Below are positions 1-7,661 of a stretch of 50,941 nucleotides of DNA, one piece after another. The stretch is from NCBI RefSeq assembly GCF_030282825.1, contig NZ_JASTZU010000053.1:1-50941 (forward strand). The letters are read 5' to 3'. Under the pieces are notes generated by a model. That model was not told the origin of the DNA. It was given only the letters and a program-made list of their open reading frames with translations, and did no database searches. Position 1 is the first letter of the stretch. Every line of letters begins with the position of its first letter. Source of the DNA: Aquibacillus rhizosphaerae. Lineage in GTDB: Bacteria; Bacillota; Bacilli; Bacillales; Amphibacillaceae. Made by a program: the position numbers and the translations under genes.

Positions 1-416
1 AACGTTATATTTCAAATAGAAAGGATGGAAAAAGAGAAGGGTATAAATATTATTTTGAGCTCAATCAATGTAAAACTTGTCCGTTGCATGACCTGTGTAC
101 ACAAGGGCGTGCAAGAAGAATTCTAACTATTGGGTTGAACACAACAGATTACTATGAAATGTCTCAATATCAGAAGACAGAAAAGTTCAAGGAAAAATAT
201 AAAAAAAGAGCTTCGATTGAAGGTAAAAATGCGGAGCTTAAAAGATTTCACGGCCTATCCAGAGCCAGGGGGTATGGTCTATTAAGTGTGTCCATACAAT
301 CAAAATTAGCTGCAATCGCAGTTAATATGAAGAGGATATCGGCAATAGTATCCTCTTCATATTCATCTGTTTTAATAAAAAAGCACATTTTTAAAGTGTC
401 ATGGTCATTCGAATAA
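1..416 (+). CDS. IS1182 family transposase, C-terminal part (partial)
   Basis: The reading frame is open from base 3 and ends at 416, giving 137 residues without a start. It contains the family's C-terminal zinc-ribbon-like stretch (CKTCPLHDLC) followed by the YYEMSQYQKTEKFKEKYKKR region, the catalytic-glutamate neighbourhood (RASIEGKNAELKRFHGLSRA), and a hydrophobic tail. It continues the protein broken at the right window edge: the 370 residues there plus these 137 make about 507, full length for this DDE transposase. The last three residues there and the first here read VDK then RYISNRKDG, a natural join if two A bases overlap. Confidence 0.9.
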   Translation, partial: RYISNRKDGKREGYKYYFELNQCKTCPLHDLCTQGRARRILTIGLNTTDYYEMSQYQKTEKFKEKYKKRASIEGKNAELKRFHGLSRARGYGLLSVSIQSKLAAIAVNMKRISAIVSSSYSSVLIKKHIFKVSWSFE

Positions 417-464
417 AGGTTTATTAAGAAACATAGAAAAAAACGCTAGTTTTTCACTGGTCCC
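1..464 (+). mobile_element. IS1182-family insertion sequence, 3' part
   Basis: This is the downstream portion of an insertion sequence whose transposase gene runs off the left window edge. It ends in a 15-bp terminal inverted repeat at 450-464 (TTTTTCACTGGTCCC), the exact reverse complement of the one that begins the element at 49676-49690. The bases next to it (465-473, GAACCGTCC) equal those left of the other half (49667-49675), so they look like a 9-bp target duplication, or the same site in two copies of one repeat. Together the halves give about 1.73 kb, normal for the IS1182 family. Confidence 0.85.
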
Positions 465-482
465 GAACCGTCCCCTGCTTCC
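465..482. repeat. Right half of a palindromic GGAAGCAG/CTGCTTCC repeat
   Basis: Reads GAACCGTCCCCTGCTTCC, the right half of the dispersed palindrome seen whole at 22882-22908. The IS element abuts it directly. The matching left half lies at 49658-49675. Confidence 0.75.
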
Positions 483-487
483 ACCTA

Positions 488-709
488 TTAAATCTCTATA
501 TCAACAACGTTACGTTCAACGATTCTGGCACTTTTTTTGCTAACTAAGCTACCACCTGCTGAAAAGAACACGTTTTGGGTAATGATTTCATCCATGGCCT
601 GATCTATTGCTGCTGGGTCTGCAGGCTCAACTGGTTGATCTAAGGAAAGCGTAACGATTTTTTCTTCTTCATTTAGAAACTTTAGTTCTAATGTTTTCAA
701 TATACTCAC
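488..709 (-). CDS. DUF2922 family protein
   Basis: A 73-residue protein with no signal peptide or membrane segment. The order LKTLELKFLNEEEKIVTLSL, a proline-rich DQPVEPADPAAI link, and a helix plus short strands matches DUF2922, small Bacillaceae proteins of unknown role. It is translated right after the DUF1659 gene (27 bp apart, same strand), the usual pairing, so the two are probably one operon. A good ribosome binding site (AGGAGG about 8 bases upstream) supports the ATG at 709. The IS-interrupted repeat lies only a few bases beyond its stop codon, so any third gene of the operon has been cut off. Function unknown. Confidence 0.8.
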   Translation of the reverse strand: MSILKTLELKFLNEEEKIVTLSLDQPVEPADPAAIDQAMDEIITQNVFFSAGGSLVSKKSARIVERNVVDIEI

Positions 710-736
710 CTCCTATATCTTTGTGTGTTGGAATGA

Positions 737-961
737 TTATTCAGCTGTAATAAGTTCTGTGTCATTACGTTTTACCGAATAAAGGGTTAGCTGCTGTAAA
801 GGAACTAGAGCTGTTGTAACTGCTAGTAATTGATCTGGTGTGGCTGCAACTTTTACGTTGTTGAAGGTTTTGTTTTTAAGTATTACTTTACCACTTTCCA
901 AATCAACACCATTTTCAAAGACTAACTGTAATCTTGAATCAATTGTTTGTGCGACTGCCAT
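737..961 (-). CDS. DUF1659 family protein
   Basis: A 74-residue protein starting MAVAQTIDSRLQLVFENG. The start at 961 is chosen because AAAGGAGGTGG ends about 8 bases before it; an upstream start at 982 would place that site inside the coding region. The profile (short strands, KNKTFNNVKV, then AATPDQLLAVTTALVPLQ and a YSVKR strand) fits DUF1659. It is the first gene of a two-gene unit with the DUF2922 gene. Soluble, no transmembrane segment. Function not known; the pair is common in spore-forming Bacillaceae. Confidence 0.8.
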   Translation of the reverse strand: MAVAQTIDSRLQLVFENGVDLESGKVILKNKTFNNVKVAATPDQLLAVTTALVPLQQLTLYSVKRNDTELITAE

Positions 962-1020
962 CTGCTGTCCACCTCCTTTCACATATATAATCGTTTGTAA
1001 GGTAGAAGGAGGTGTCTACT

Positions 1021-1157
1021 ATTTAAAATTAATTGAACAAGGCGATGTTCAATTGAAACTAATTGGGAAAGGAACTAGATTTGGAATGAAGATATATTAC
1101 TTCGAAGTAGCGGATGGTTCTTCTTTCTCGGTCCTTTATAAGAATAATCCAAAGTAA
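1021..1157 (+). pseudogene. Small ORF with a perfect RBS but a broken start codon
   Basis: An open frame encodes about 44 residues (LKLIEQGDVQLKLIGKG... to ...SVLYKNNPK, stop at 1155-1157). An ideal site, GAAGGAGGTG at 1005-1014, sits 6 bases upstream of where an ATG should be, but the sequence there is AT followed by TTAAAATTA. Restoring one G after AT would give M-L-K-L-I in frame. Either the gene has lost its start by a 1-base deletion or there is a base-call error. It faces away from the DUF1659 gene. No family recognised. Confidence 0.4.
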
Positions 1158-1172
1158 GTCAGAATATAAATA

Positions 1173-1201
1173 TTGACATAAGATTTTAAACCTTGTATTA
1201 T
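1173..1201 (+). promoter_or_regulatory. Sigma-A promoter of the cystine transporter gene
   Basis: TTGACA at 1173-1178, a 17-base spacer and TATTAT at 1196-1201, near the sigma-A consensus. Transcription would start near 1208, leaving a leader of about 77 bases to the start codon at 1285. The leader has a short dyad (AATCGG ... CCGATT). I see no T-box or S-box. Confidence 0.75.
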
Positions 1202-1284
1202 AATCCAAGTTAGTTAATCGGATTAAAAGGGTAAGCAGTTAAGCCGATTGGTTAAATATCAATTGACAGGGGGAGAAAAACAAC

Positions 1285-2679
1285 ATGGATACGTTATTTA
1301 TTTTACTTAATATCATTATCATGCTTGCACTTATTGGTGTTTTATTTTACATGCAAAAGAAGCACGTTTCTTTTAGTAAGCGTGTGTTCACAGGTTTAGG
1401 TCTTGGTATATTACTAGGGGCATTGTTACAAATTGCTTATGATCCTGGATCTGAAATTGTTAGTACATCAACCGATTGGTTTAATGTTATCGGAAGAGGT
1501 TATGTAAGTTTATTAATGATGATTGTTATCCCACTCATCATGGTTTCTATTATTCAGTCGATTATTAACTTGGAAAAATCTGCTGAATTAGGAAAAATGT
1601 CAGCATGGATCATTGGCATTTTGGTAGCAACTGCAATGGTGGCAGCTTTTGTTGGTATTGGTGCAGCTTCTGTCTTTAATTTAGACGCTGGACAAATCGA
1701 AGCAGGTCAAGCGGAAAGCGATCGTGGTATTGCTTTAGAAGAACGTTTAGGAACGGTAGAAGATTTAACGATTCCGCAACAAGTATTAAGTTTTATCCCG
1801 TCTAATCCATTTTTAGACATGACAGGTGCTCGTGCTACTTCGACGATTGCAGTAGTAATCTTTTCTATTATTGTCGGTATTGCTGTTCTTGGTGTTCGTA
1901 GGAAACAACCAGAGCAAGCAAAGGTTTTTGTTGATTGGGTTAATGCTGTATATGCGATAGTTATGCGCATCGTAACACTCATTCTTCGCTTAACACCATT
2001 TGGTATATTAGGCTTAATGGCAAACACAGTAGCCAATACGGATGTGGCTGGTATTTTAGAACTTGGTAAATTTGTTGGGGCATCGTATGTAGCGTTACTC
2101 GTTATGTTTATTATACATTTAGTTGTCGTTGGTTTGTTTGGGCTTAACCCATTCACATTCCTTCGTAAAGTATTGCCAGTACTAGGATTTGCTTTTACAT
2201 CTCGTTCTAGTGCAGGTACGATTCCGCTTAATATTCAAGCGCAGAAAAATAGTTTAGGAGTTCACCAGGGAATTGCCAATATGTCGGCATCGTTTGGTGC
2301 AACGATTGGGCAAAACGGTTGTGCCGGTATTTATCCTGCGATGTTAGCTGTAATGATTGCTCCATCACAGGGAATCGATCCACTTTCACCTGGATTTATT
2401 GTTCAATTAGTTCTAATTATTGGTGTTGCTTCATTTGGTATTGCTGGTGTTGGTGGCGGTGCTACATTTGCAGCATTAATCGTCCTTTCATCTATGAATC
2501 TACCAGTAGCTTTAGCGGGTCTACTTATCTCTGTAGAGCCACTCATTGATATGGGCCGTACAGCATTAAACGTAAATGGTGCCATGGTATCCGGTACCTT
2601 AACATCTAGAATCATGAATAAGTTGAATTTAAAAACGTTTAACGACCGCAATGCAATTGAAAGAGAAACAGGTCTCTAA
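1285..2679 (+). CDS. tcyP: L-cystine/dicarboxylate:cation symporter, TcyP-like
   Basis: A 464-residue multi-pass membrane protein of the DAACS (dicarboxylate/amino acid:cation symporter) family, the size of B. subtilis TcyP. Diagnostic stretches are the serine-rich re-entrant loop FAFTSRSSAGTIPLN, the helical segment MSASFGATIGQNGCAGIYPAM, the second hairpin FGIAGVGGGATFAALIVLS, and the substrate-site segment ISVEPLIDMGRTALNVNGA. These carry the residues that bind substrate and sodium in the family. It should import L-cystine (possibly other sulfur amino acids). In Bacillus the homologue is CymR-controlled, but I cannot point to a CymR box. It is monocistronic, with its own promoter and a terminator at 2815-2860. 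RBS AGGGGGAG lies before the ATG. Confidence 0.9.
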   Translation: MDTLFILLNIIIMLALIGVLFYMQKKHVSFSKRVFTGLGLGILLGALLQIAYDPGSEIVSTSTDWFNVIGRGYVSLLMMIVIPLIMVSIIQSIINLEKSAELGKMSAWIIGILVATAMVAAFVGIGAASVFNLDAGQIEAGQAESDRGIALEERLGTVEDLTIPQQVLSFIPSNPFLDMTGARATSTIAVVIFSIIVGIAVLGVRRKQPEQAKVFVDWVNAVYAIVMRIVTLILRLTPFGILGLMANTVANTDVAGILELGKFVGASYVALLVMFIIHLVVVGLFGLNPFTFLRKVLPVLGFAFTSRSSAGTIPLNIQAQKNSLGVHQGIANMSASFGATIGQNGCAGIYPAMLAVMIAPSQGIDPLSPGFIVQLVLIIGVASFGIAGVGGGATFAALIVLSSMNLPVALAGLLISVEPLIDMGRTALNVNGAMVSGTLTSRIMNKLNLKTFNDRNAIERETGL

Positions 2680-2699
2680 ATAGTTAAGGAATAAAAAAA

Positions 2700-2743
2700 G
2701 GACTTCCATCTTTGATTAAGTAGTTCCGATACTGTGGAGAAAA
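2700..2743. repeat. Left arm of a ~44-bp imperfect inverted repeat
   Basis: The stretch from GGACTTCCATC to GTGGAGAAA is the imperfect reverse complement of 4091-4134. The shared core is GATTAAGTAGTTCCG and the outer end GTGGAGAAA. The arms bracket a 1.4-kb block holding the small membrane protein and the GNAT gene. No transposase lies between them. Confidence 0.6.
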
Positions 2744-2814
2744 TCTAAATAACAGGTGAAATAACTTACTAAAACACACTATGTTTAGCACCATAAATAA
2801 CAGTACAAATAACA

Positions 2815-2860
2815 AAAAACAAACGCTTGGACATTAAAATGTTCAGGCGTTTGTTTTTTA
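2815..2860. terminator. Bidirectional rho-independent terminator
   Basis: The arms CAAACGCTTGGACATT and AATGTTCAGGCGTTTG form a 16-bp stem with two mismatches. T-runs flank it on one strand and A-runs on the other, between the convergent tcyP and the small membrane protein gene. Confidence 0.8.
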
Positions 2861-2901
2861 TATTGTCTTGTTAAACTAAAGCACCCAATACTTTAATAAC
2901 G

Positions 2902-3189
2902 TCAGACAAGAAAGAAACTAGCGATTATTACTAAAACATATAAACAAGGTGCTATCTTATCTATTACACGTGTCTTAAAATTATGTTTCTTGTTGTACCA
3001 CATTATTTTGACAATATCCATAATCAAAAATATTGTTAATAAGGGTACAAAGAAAACGATATAGAGTTGTTTATAACGAGAAATGAGGATACTTATAATA
3101 ACTACCATTATAATTACAAACAAGAATTTAATACCTCTATACTTATTTTCGTTAAACAGCATCTCAATGACTTTTTCCTTTATTTTCAA
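2902..3189 (-). CDS. Small membrane protein, unknown function
   Basis: Up to 95 residues, with about three hydrophobic segments (FLFVIIMVVIISILI, IVFFVPLLTIFLIMDIV and LYVLVIIASFFLV at the C-terminus) separated by lysine-rich loops. The longest frame starts at a TTG (3189) with little upstream signal. An internal ATG at 3162 has AAAGGA upstream and may be the true start. It lies inside the block bounded by the inverted repeat at 2700/4091. No family recognised. Confidence 0.5.
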   Translation of the reverse strand: MKIKEKVIEMLFNENKYRGIKFLFVIIMVVIISILISRYKQLYIVFFVPLLTIFLIMDIVKIMWYNKKHNFKTRVIDKIAPCLYVLVIIASFFLV

Positions 3190-3290
3190 ATTATTATCGC
3201 TTCTTTATTCCACTAACCTGCTCCTTTACTTCAACAAGGAAAGGCGAATACCCTTGTTAAAGTTTCGCGCCTGTTCATTCAAGAACAATA

Positions 3291-3788
3291 CTATAAAAGT
3301 TTCGACATATAGTATTCATCAACAAATTCATCATTTATAAGCAATGAATTTCTTTTTATTCCTTCAATTTCAAATCCTAATTTCTTATATAATGATAATG
3401 CTCCTTCATTTTTAGTTACGACTGTTAGTTCTAACCTACTAACATTTTGATTAGCGGCCCATTGATCTAGTTTGTTAATTAGTTGTTTTCCGATTCCCTT
3501 TCCTCTATAACCCTTCAAAATCCCAATAACTATGTAAGCCGAATGCTTATTCCGTTGTGCATTACCACCTATAACTATTAAGTAACCAACCAACTCATTA
3601 TCCTTTTCAGCAACAAGTATAGTAGAGTTTTCAGCATTCTTAATGCCATCAATCATCTTTAATTGGTTTTCGGATTGAATATCTCTTTCCCCAGCTTCCC
3701 AAAGCATATACTGTGAACTTTCATCAACCTGCTTAATAAGATTTGCTAAATTTTCTGCATCAGAAGTTTCTACTTCTCTAACTATCAT
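3291..3788 (-). CDS. GNAT family N-acetyltransferase
   Basis: A 165-residue acetyltransferase that would move an acetyl group from acetyl-CoA to an amine of an unknown substrate. Motif A, the acetyl-CoA pyrophosphate loop, is visible as YRGKGIGKQLINKL (Q/RxxGxG/A). It is preceded by the beta-4 strand AYIVIGIL and followed by LELTVVTKNEGALSLYKKLGF, the classic C-terminal GNAT block. The ATG at 3788 is preferred over a GTG at 3815 because GGGAG lies about 10 bases before it. Monocistronic and soluble. The closest style is the RimI/ribosomal-type or stress GNATs, but the substrate cannot be read from sequence. Confidence 0.85.
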   Translation of the reverse strand: MIVREVETSDAENLANLIKQVDESSQYMLWEAGERDIQSENQLKMIDGIKNAENSTILVAEKDNELVGYLIVIGGNAQRNKHSAYIVIGILKGYRGKGIGKQLINKLDQWAANQNVSRLELTVVTKNEGALSLYKKLGFEIEGIKRNSLLINDEFVDEYYMSKLL

Positions 3789-4304
3789 TAATTTTCGCTC
3801 CCTTATTTGTTTCACTCTTATTGAACTAATCGCGCCGTAAGTTTAAGAAAAACCCTTCACAAACTCTAAATTTATTTTAACATAAATTTACAATTACCTA
3901 CTTGGTTAATAAAAATCAACATAGTAAATAGCACGTTGACAACAGAAGCTATTGTCAGTGTGTTATTTGGGTTGCGATTTCGTATGCTAATTCAAGTGTT
4001 CATATTCAATGAACATTGATATAGAGGGGGAAAAAAACAGATTAAATCTCATGTAATTTGGTCTGTCAATTAGTGTGCTACTTTAAAATGTTTCTCCACC
4101 GAAACGGAACTACTTAATCTTTGATGGGGATCCTTTTTAGAATGAAAAAAACTTATAGGAGACTTAACAAATTGATGTAGGTAAACTAGAAAAAACCACC
4201 TAAATGGCATAACTTATTCACTTAATGTAGTAAAATGGAAAAAAGGCTTCGGTAAAACATCATCCAACGTAGGCTTTTTCATTAAAATGGGAGGTTTGCT
4301 ATTT
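3789..4304. other. Gene-poor intergenic stretch with inverted-repeat arm
   Basis: No convincing gene. The right arm of the ~44-bp inverted repeat is at 4091-4134. Upstream is a short dyad around 4000-4015 (GTTCAT ... ATGAAC). No promoter for the next gene is clear. Confidence 0.5.
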
Positions 4305-5273
4305 ATGACGATAACTATTGGTATAGTAGGAACGGGTAACTTTAGTGAAAAGCATGCACGCATTTTAGCCGAGATGGGAGATGTAAACGTGAAGGCGTTT
4401 TGCGGTACAAGTAAGCAAAAGGCCGACAGAATTGCATCTGAGTTTTCAGCAAAAGGGTATGACAACTTTGATGACATGTTAGATTCCACCAAATTAGATG
4501 CAGTGTATCTATGTGTGCCTCCGATGGCTCATGGTCAAATGGAAATGGAATTAATCAAACGTAACATTCCATTTTTTGTTGAAAAACCACTTGGGGTGGA
4601 TAAAGAGATTCCAGGTGCAATTTTAGCTGAAGTGAAGAAAAAGTCATTGTTAACATCCGTAGGTTATCATTTCCGTTATAGTGAGTCGGTTCAACGGATG
4701 AAACAGGTAGTAGGTTCTCAAACAATCGGGATGATATCCGGTCAATGGGTAGGTGACATGCCTGGCGTATATTGGTGGAGAAATCAAGATTTGTCTGGGG
4801 GTCAATTTAATGAACAAACGACACATATTGTAGATATATTGCGTTATTTAGCTGGTGAAGTTGATGAAGTACATGCTTTCTTTGGAAACCGTATTATGCA
4901 TGAAAAAGCTGAATCCGTTACTGTTGCTGATGTTGGTACGGTTAATTTAAAGTTTCAAAATGGCATTATTGCAAATGTTTCTAATGCATGTATTTCCCCT
5001 AGTGGGCAAAGCTCAGTTGGTGTAACAGTGTACACAAATCAAGGTAATATCGACTGGAAACCAACCGTGTTGAGAATGGAAACTGGTAATGATAAAGCAA
5101 CGTATAATGATACAACGGATCCATATTTTATAGAAAATCAGGCATTTATTAACGCATTAAGGACGGGAGATGCTTCATTAATTCTATCCGATTATGAAGA
5201 TGCATTCAAAACACAACAAGTAACCAGTGCTGCTGTAGAATCTGCAGTCAGTGGAAGGACAATTATTCTTTAG
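4305..5273 (+). CDS. Gfo/Idh/MocA family oxidoreductase
   Basis: A 322-residue NAD(P)-dependent sugar or inositol dehydrogenase. The N-terminal Rossmann fold opens IGIVGTGNFSEKHA (GxGxxx nucleotide loop). The family's catalytic lysine is in EKP at residues 93-95 (FFVEKPLGV). The C-terminal alpha/beta domain carries the HIVDIL substrate-side helix after GGQFNEQTTH. The ATG at 4305 is chosen for GGGAGG about 9 bases upstream; an earlier ATG at 4287 lacks such a site. It stands alone, with a palindromic repeat right after its stop. It is the first of four such enzymes in 7.5 kb and may feed the island's pathway, but it lies outside the repeat-bracketed operon. Substrate unknown. Confidence 0.88.
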   Translation: MTITIGIVGTGNFSEKHARILAEMGDVNVKAFCGTSKQKADRIASEFSAKGYDNFDDMLDSTKLDAVYLCVPPMAHGQMEMELIKRNIPFFVEKPLGVDKEIPGAILAEVKKKSLLTSVGYHFRYSESVQRMKQVVGSQTIGMISGQWVGDMPGVYWWRNQDLSGGQFNEQTTHIVDILRYLAGEVDEVHAFFGNRIMHEKAESVTVADVGTVNLKFQNGIIANVSNACISPSGQSSVGVTVYTNQGNIDWKPTVLRMETGNDKATYNDTTDPYFIENQAFINALRTGDASLILSDYEDAFKTQQVTSAAVESAVSGRTIIL

Positions 5274-5278
5274 GGGGA

Positions 5279-5306
5279 GGAAGCATGGGGACGATTCTCT
5301 GCTTCC
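5279..5306. repeat. Palindromic GGAAGC...GCTTCC repeat, possible terminator
   Basis: A copy of the dispersed palindrome (GGAAGCATGGGGACGA then TTCTCTGCTTCC), followed by CTTTTT. It begins 6 bases after the dehydrogenase stop codon and probably ends its transcript. Confidence 0.75.
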
Positions 5307-5450
5307 TTTTTAGGTTTCATCTGAATCGAGGTTCGGACTTTTACCAACGAGTTATAGACAATTTTAAATCTTTTTATGATTTAACGATAGTGTTGTAAAC
5401 TAGGAGAAAGAATTCTATCTGGTATATTTGACAAGAAAGGATTGATACCA

Positions 5451-6146
5451 ATGAAAGCCTACCAAATAAAAATAGAACTAGTGGATTCAACCCCTCTGAT
5501 TTGGAGAAGGGTAATGATGCCAGCTGATGCTACATTCAACCGACTTCACGATATTATTCAAAATACGATGAATTTCCAGAGCGGTTATCCCTACGAACCG
5601 TATCATCTTTTTGAATTTGTATTACATGAAGATAACCTGGTGGTCACGATTAATGAAGAAGAATACCAAGAGAATAAAGCATACAAAAAGCTATATAAAC
5701 ATACGACACTGGATAAAGAGAAAGATCCATTTGGTGCGATTGCTCGTCATTTGAATACAACAATACGTAAGCCCCAAACACTAAAGATAGACCCGTATAT
5801 AGAAAAAAACGGAGAATTAGATTATGTTTATGATTTCGGTGATGGTTGGAGAATTAAAGTTATATTAGAAGAGACGACAGAAGAATATTATTATGGCTAC
5901 CCAACACTCATAGACGGTGCAGAGACTGCTCCTCCCGAAGATGTTGGTGGAATTCCAGGGTATTATGATTTTTTATCTATTTATCATGATGATCAACATC
6001 CGGATTATAAAATGATGAGAACTTGGGCTGATGAACAGAGATACAAAGAATATGATAAGGAATTTATTAATAGTTGTCTTAAAGCTATCAAATATAAGAA
6101 AACAGAATGGGACAAGCTGGGGAAAGATCCGTATAAGGGTTATTAG
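5451..6146 (+). CDS. pRiA4b ORF-3-like protein
   Basis: A 231-residue soluble protein of the plasmid pRiA4b ORF-3-like (IS1096 passenger TnpR-like) family. Hallmarks are the start YQIKIELVDSTPLIWRRVMMP, the HDIIQNTMNF helix, YEPYHLFEF, the aromatic-acidic block YVYDFGDGWRIKVILEE, and the late DVGGIPGYYDFLSIY motif. The biochemical role of the family is unknown. Members often travel with mobile DNA. The ATG at 5451 has AAAGGA 9 bases upstream. A fragment of a second copy lies at 20329-20380, and the gene following each copy is the same, so this is the intact half of a duplicated locus. Confidence 0.85.
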   Translation: MKAYQIKIELVDSTPLIWRRVMMPADATFNRLHDIIQNTMNFQSGYPYEPYHLFEFVLHEDNLVVTINEEEYQENKAYKKLYKHTTLDKEKDPFGAIARHLNTTIRKPQTLKIDPYIEKNGELDYVYDFGDGWRIKVILEETTEEYYYGYPTLIDGAETAPPEDVGGIPGYYDFLSIYHDDQHPDYKMMRTWADEQRYKEYDKEFINSCLKAIKYKKTEWDKLGKDPYKGY

Positions 6147-6152
6147 CAGTTA

Positions 6153-6182
6153 GTGAGGGATCATCATTTTAGATCCCTTTCT
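6153..6182 (+). terminator. Rho-independent terminator
   Basis: GGGATC ... GATCCC stem followed by TTTCTTT, just after the pRiA4b ORF-3-like gene. A related hairpin is at the equivalent spot of the second copy (about 20483-20500). Confidence 0.7.
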
Positions 6183-6190
6183 TTAAAAAA

Positions 6191-6312
6191 TCAGTAATCA
6201 GTTGGAGTGTCATCATATGGTTTTTCGTTTCTTTGCCGTCTTCAGCCTGGGTTTGGTGCTCACCTGGGGATTTTCGTGGTAAATCTTCATGGAAATTACG
6301 ACCTTCATACTA
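6191..6312 (-). pseudogene. Truncated, frameshifted copy of the 'cytosolic protein' gene
   Basis: Closely similar to the 3' part of the intact gene at 20515-20820 (same orientation, same neighbour). It retains the PYDD-PTDY C-terminus (stop TGA at 6191-6193) and the region matching EGRNFHED. One base is missing in the TTTTTC-GTTTC tract, so the frame is broken, and the first ~60 codons are absent beyond about 6312. Clearly a decayed duplicate. Confidence 0.75.
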
Positions 6313-6700
6313 AGTGGTGGTAATACAATATCATGATACTATGTAATAGAAGATTTTAATTGTGTTTTAATATGCTCCATTGCTCCTGGATAAGCGGATA
6401 ATAATTTACTGTTAATCATAATTGTTTCAGAATTATATAAATTAACGATATTGTTAATATCAATAGTGATGGTTTCTACACAAAGCTCTTCAGCATCTTT
6501 AATTCCTCAATCTTTTCTTCTTAGTAAGGCTTCCACATCCTCATCAGTCAATGACGAGCCTTTATTTTATGGAATCGTTAACAAATTTGTTTAGTCAAAA
6601 CATAAAGATTATTTTATTATAGTAAAATAGTGATTGGATGTATGTAGTTTCTCCCACCCAATTATCAATATATACAGAAATATTCTCAACGTGCTTAACA
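6313..6700. other. Non-coding stretch after the pseudogene
   Basis: AT-rich, with no open frame of note and many stops in all frames. Probably decayed sequence plus the upstream region of the AraC gene. Confidence 0.4.
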
Positions 6701-6714
6701 AAAAAGCGCTTTCA
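6701..6714. promoter_or_regulatory. Candidate CcpA cre site
   Basis: AAAAAGCGCTTTCA matches 12 of 14 positions of the cre consensus TGWAANCGNTNWCA and has a palindromic core. It lies about 90 bases before the AraC gene, so glucose repression of the catabolic operon is likely. GCGCTTTCA also pairs with TGAAAGCAC downstream (6732-6740). Confidence 0.5.
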
Positions 6715-6802
6715 GTCAATTTTTAATAAAATGAAAGCACTATCATCTAATGACTTATCTTAAATTATTTAATAACATGATATAGAAGGATTGGTGAAGC
6801 GT

Positions 6803-7648
6803 ATGGACGATTTCTTAGCAAACTATGAATTAAAGGGAAGAAATGTGGATATTCCACTTCATTCACATCAAGAATATGAAATATTTCTGTTTCATAAGGG
6901 AACCTGTCGCTATTTAATTCATAATCAAATTTATGATTTAATACCAGGAGATATTCTTTTGATGGATGGACTTGCTCTTCATAAACCGAACCTGCCTGCT
7001 CATAGTGATTACGTTAGAAGTCATATTCACTTTAATCCACAAACAATCATGCCTTTATTAGAAGCGTTAAATGCCAGTCATTTATTAGAAGCTTTTGAAA
7101 GGTTGCATCATTGTTTGATCAGACCTACTGATTCTATTATTAGCAACCAAATTGCAAGCGTTATCAAGTGTATGCAAGAAATCAGCAAAGATGAAAACCG
7201 AACAGATGCTGAAAAGAAAATGGAGTTAAAGGTATTGCTCGTTGAAATTTTAATCATGGTTAACCGAATTGGTTTAGCTGATTCAACTATGCACCTTTCC
7301 GAAAAAAATGAGAAGGCAATACATGCTGAAAATATTGCTGCGTATATTCAGCAATACTTTTCAGAAAAATTGACCATTGAAAAAATTGCAGATGATTTAA
7401 ATTTAAGTAAATCCTATGTTTCCCATGTTTTTAAAGAAATGTCAGGGTACACAGTGATGGAGTATGTAATGGCTTGTCGTCTGCAACAGGTCCAGTACCT
7501 CTTAGAAGCAGAACCAGACAAAGCTTTAAAAGATATTGCTTATCAAACAGGCTTTGAAAGTATATCTCATTTTAGTCGTTATTTTAAATCGAAAATCGGG
7601 GTTACACCTCGGGAGTACCGACGTGAACGCCTGAAAATATATCAATAA
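6803..7648 (+). CDS. AraC family transcriptional regulator
   Basis: 281 residues. The N-terminal cupin-like sensing domain (HSHQEYEIFLFHKGTCRYLI, then IPGDILLMDG and an LHKPNL/HIHFNP block) is followed by two C-terminal helix-turn-helix units. The first is IADDLNLSKSYVSHVFKEMSG; the second is IAYQTGFESISHFSRYFKSKIGVTPREYR, the AraC signature. It should sense a sugar-like ligand and activate the operon that starts 13 bp after its stop. The start is uncertain: TTG (6791) and GTG (6794) lie almost on the AGAAGGA site, so the ATG at 6803 (12-base spacing) is preferred. It is probably co-transcribed with the dehydrogenases. Confidence 0.88.
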   Translation: MDDFLANYELKGRNVDIPLHSHQEYEIFLFHKGTCRYLIHNQIYDLIPGDILLMDGLALHKPNLPAHSDYVRSHIHFNPQTIMPLLEALNASHLLEAFERLHHCLIRPTDSIISNQIASVIKCMQEISKDENRTDAEKKMELKVLLVEILIMVNRIGLADSTMHLSEKNEKAIHAENIAAYIQQYFSEKLTIEKIADDLNLSKSYVSHVFKEMSGYTVMEYVMACRLQQVQYLLEAEPDKALKDIAYQTGFESISHFSRYFKSKIGVTPREYRRERLKIYQ

Positions 7649-7661
7649 GGAGTTGTATAGA

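Noticed and set aside
1202-1284. T-box or S-box leader before tcyP
   Set aside because: Leader of about 77 bases is too short and lacks the T-box 14-mer or S-box core.
1707-2156. 150-codon open frame antisense to the cystine transporter
   Set aside because: It mirrors the codon pattern of tcyP, has no RBS and no domain.
2319-2549. Cysteine- and tryptophan-rich frame inside tcyP
   Set aside because: An alternate-frame reading of a well-supported membrane gene; no start signal.
3083-3340. Plus-strand frame across the small membrane protein and GNAT ends
   Set aside because: Lies opposite two real minus-strand genes and has no RBS.
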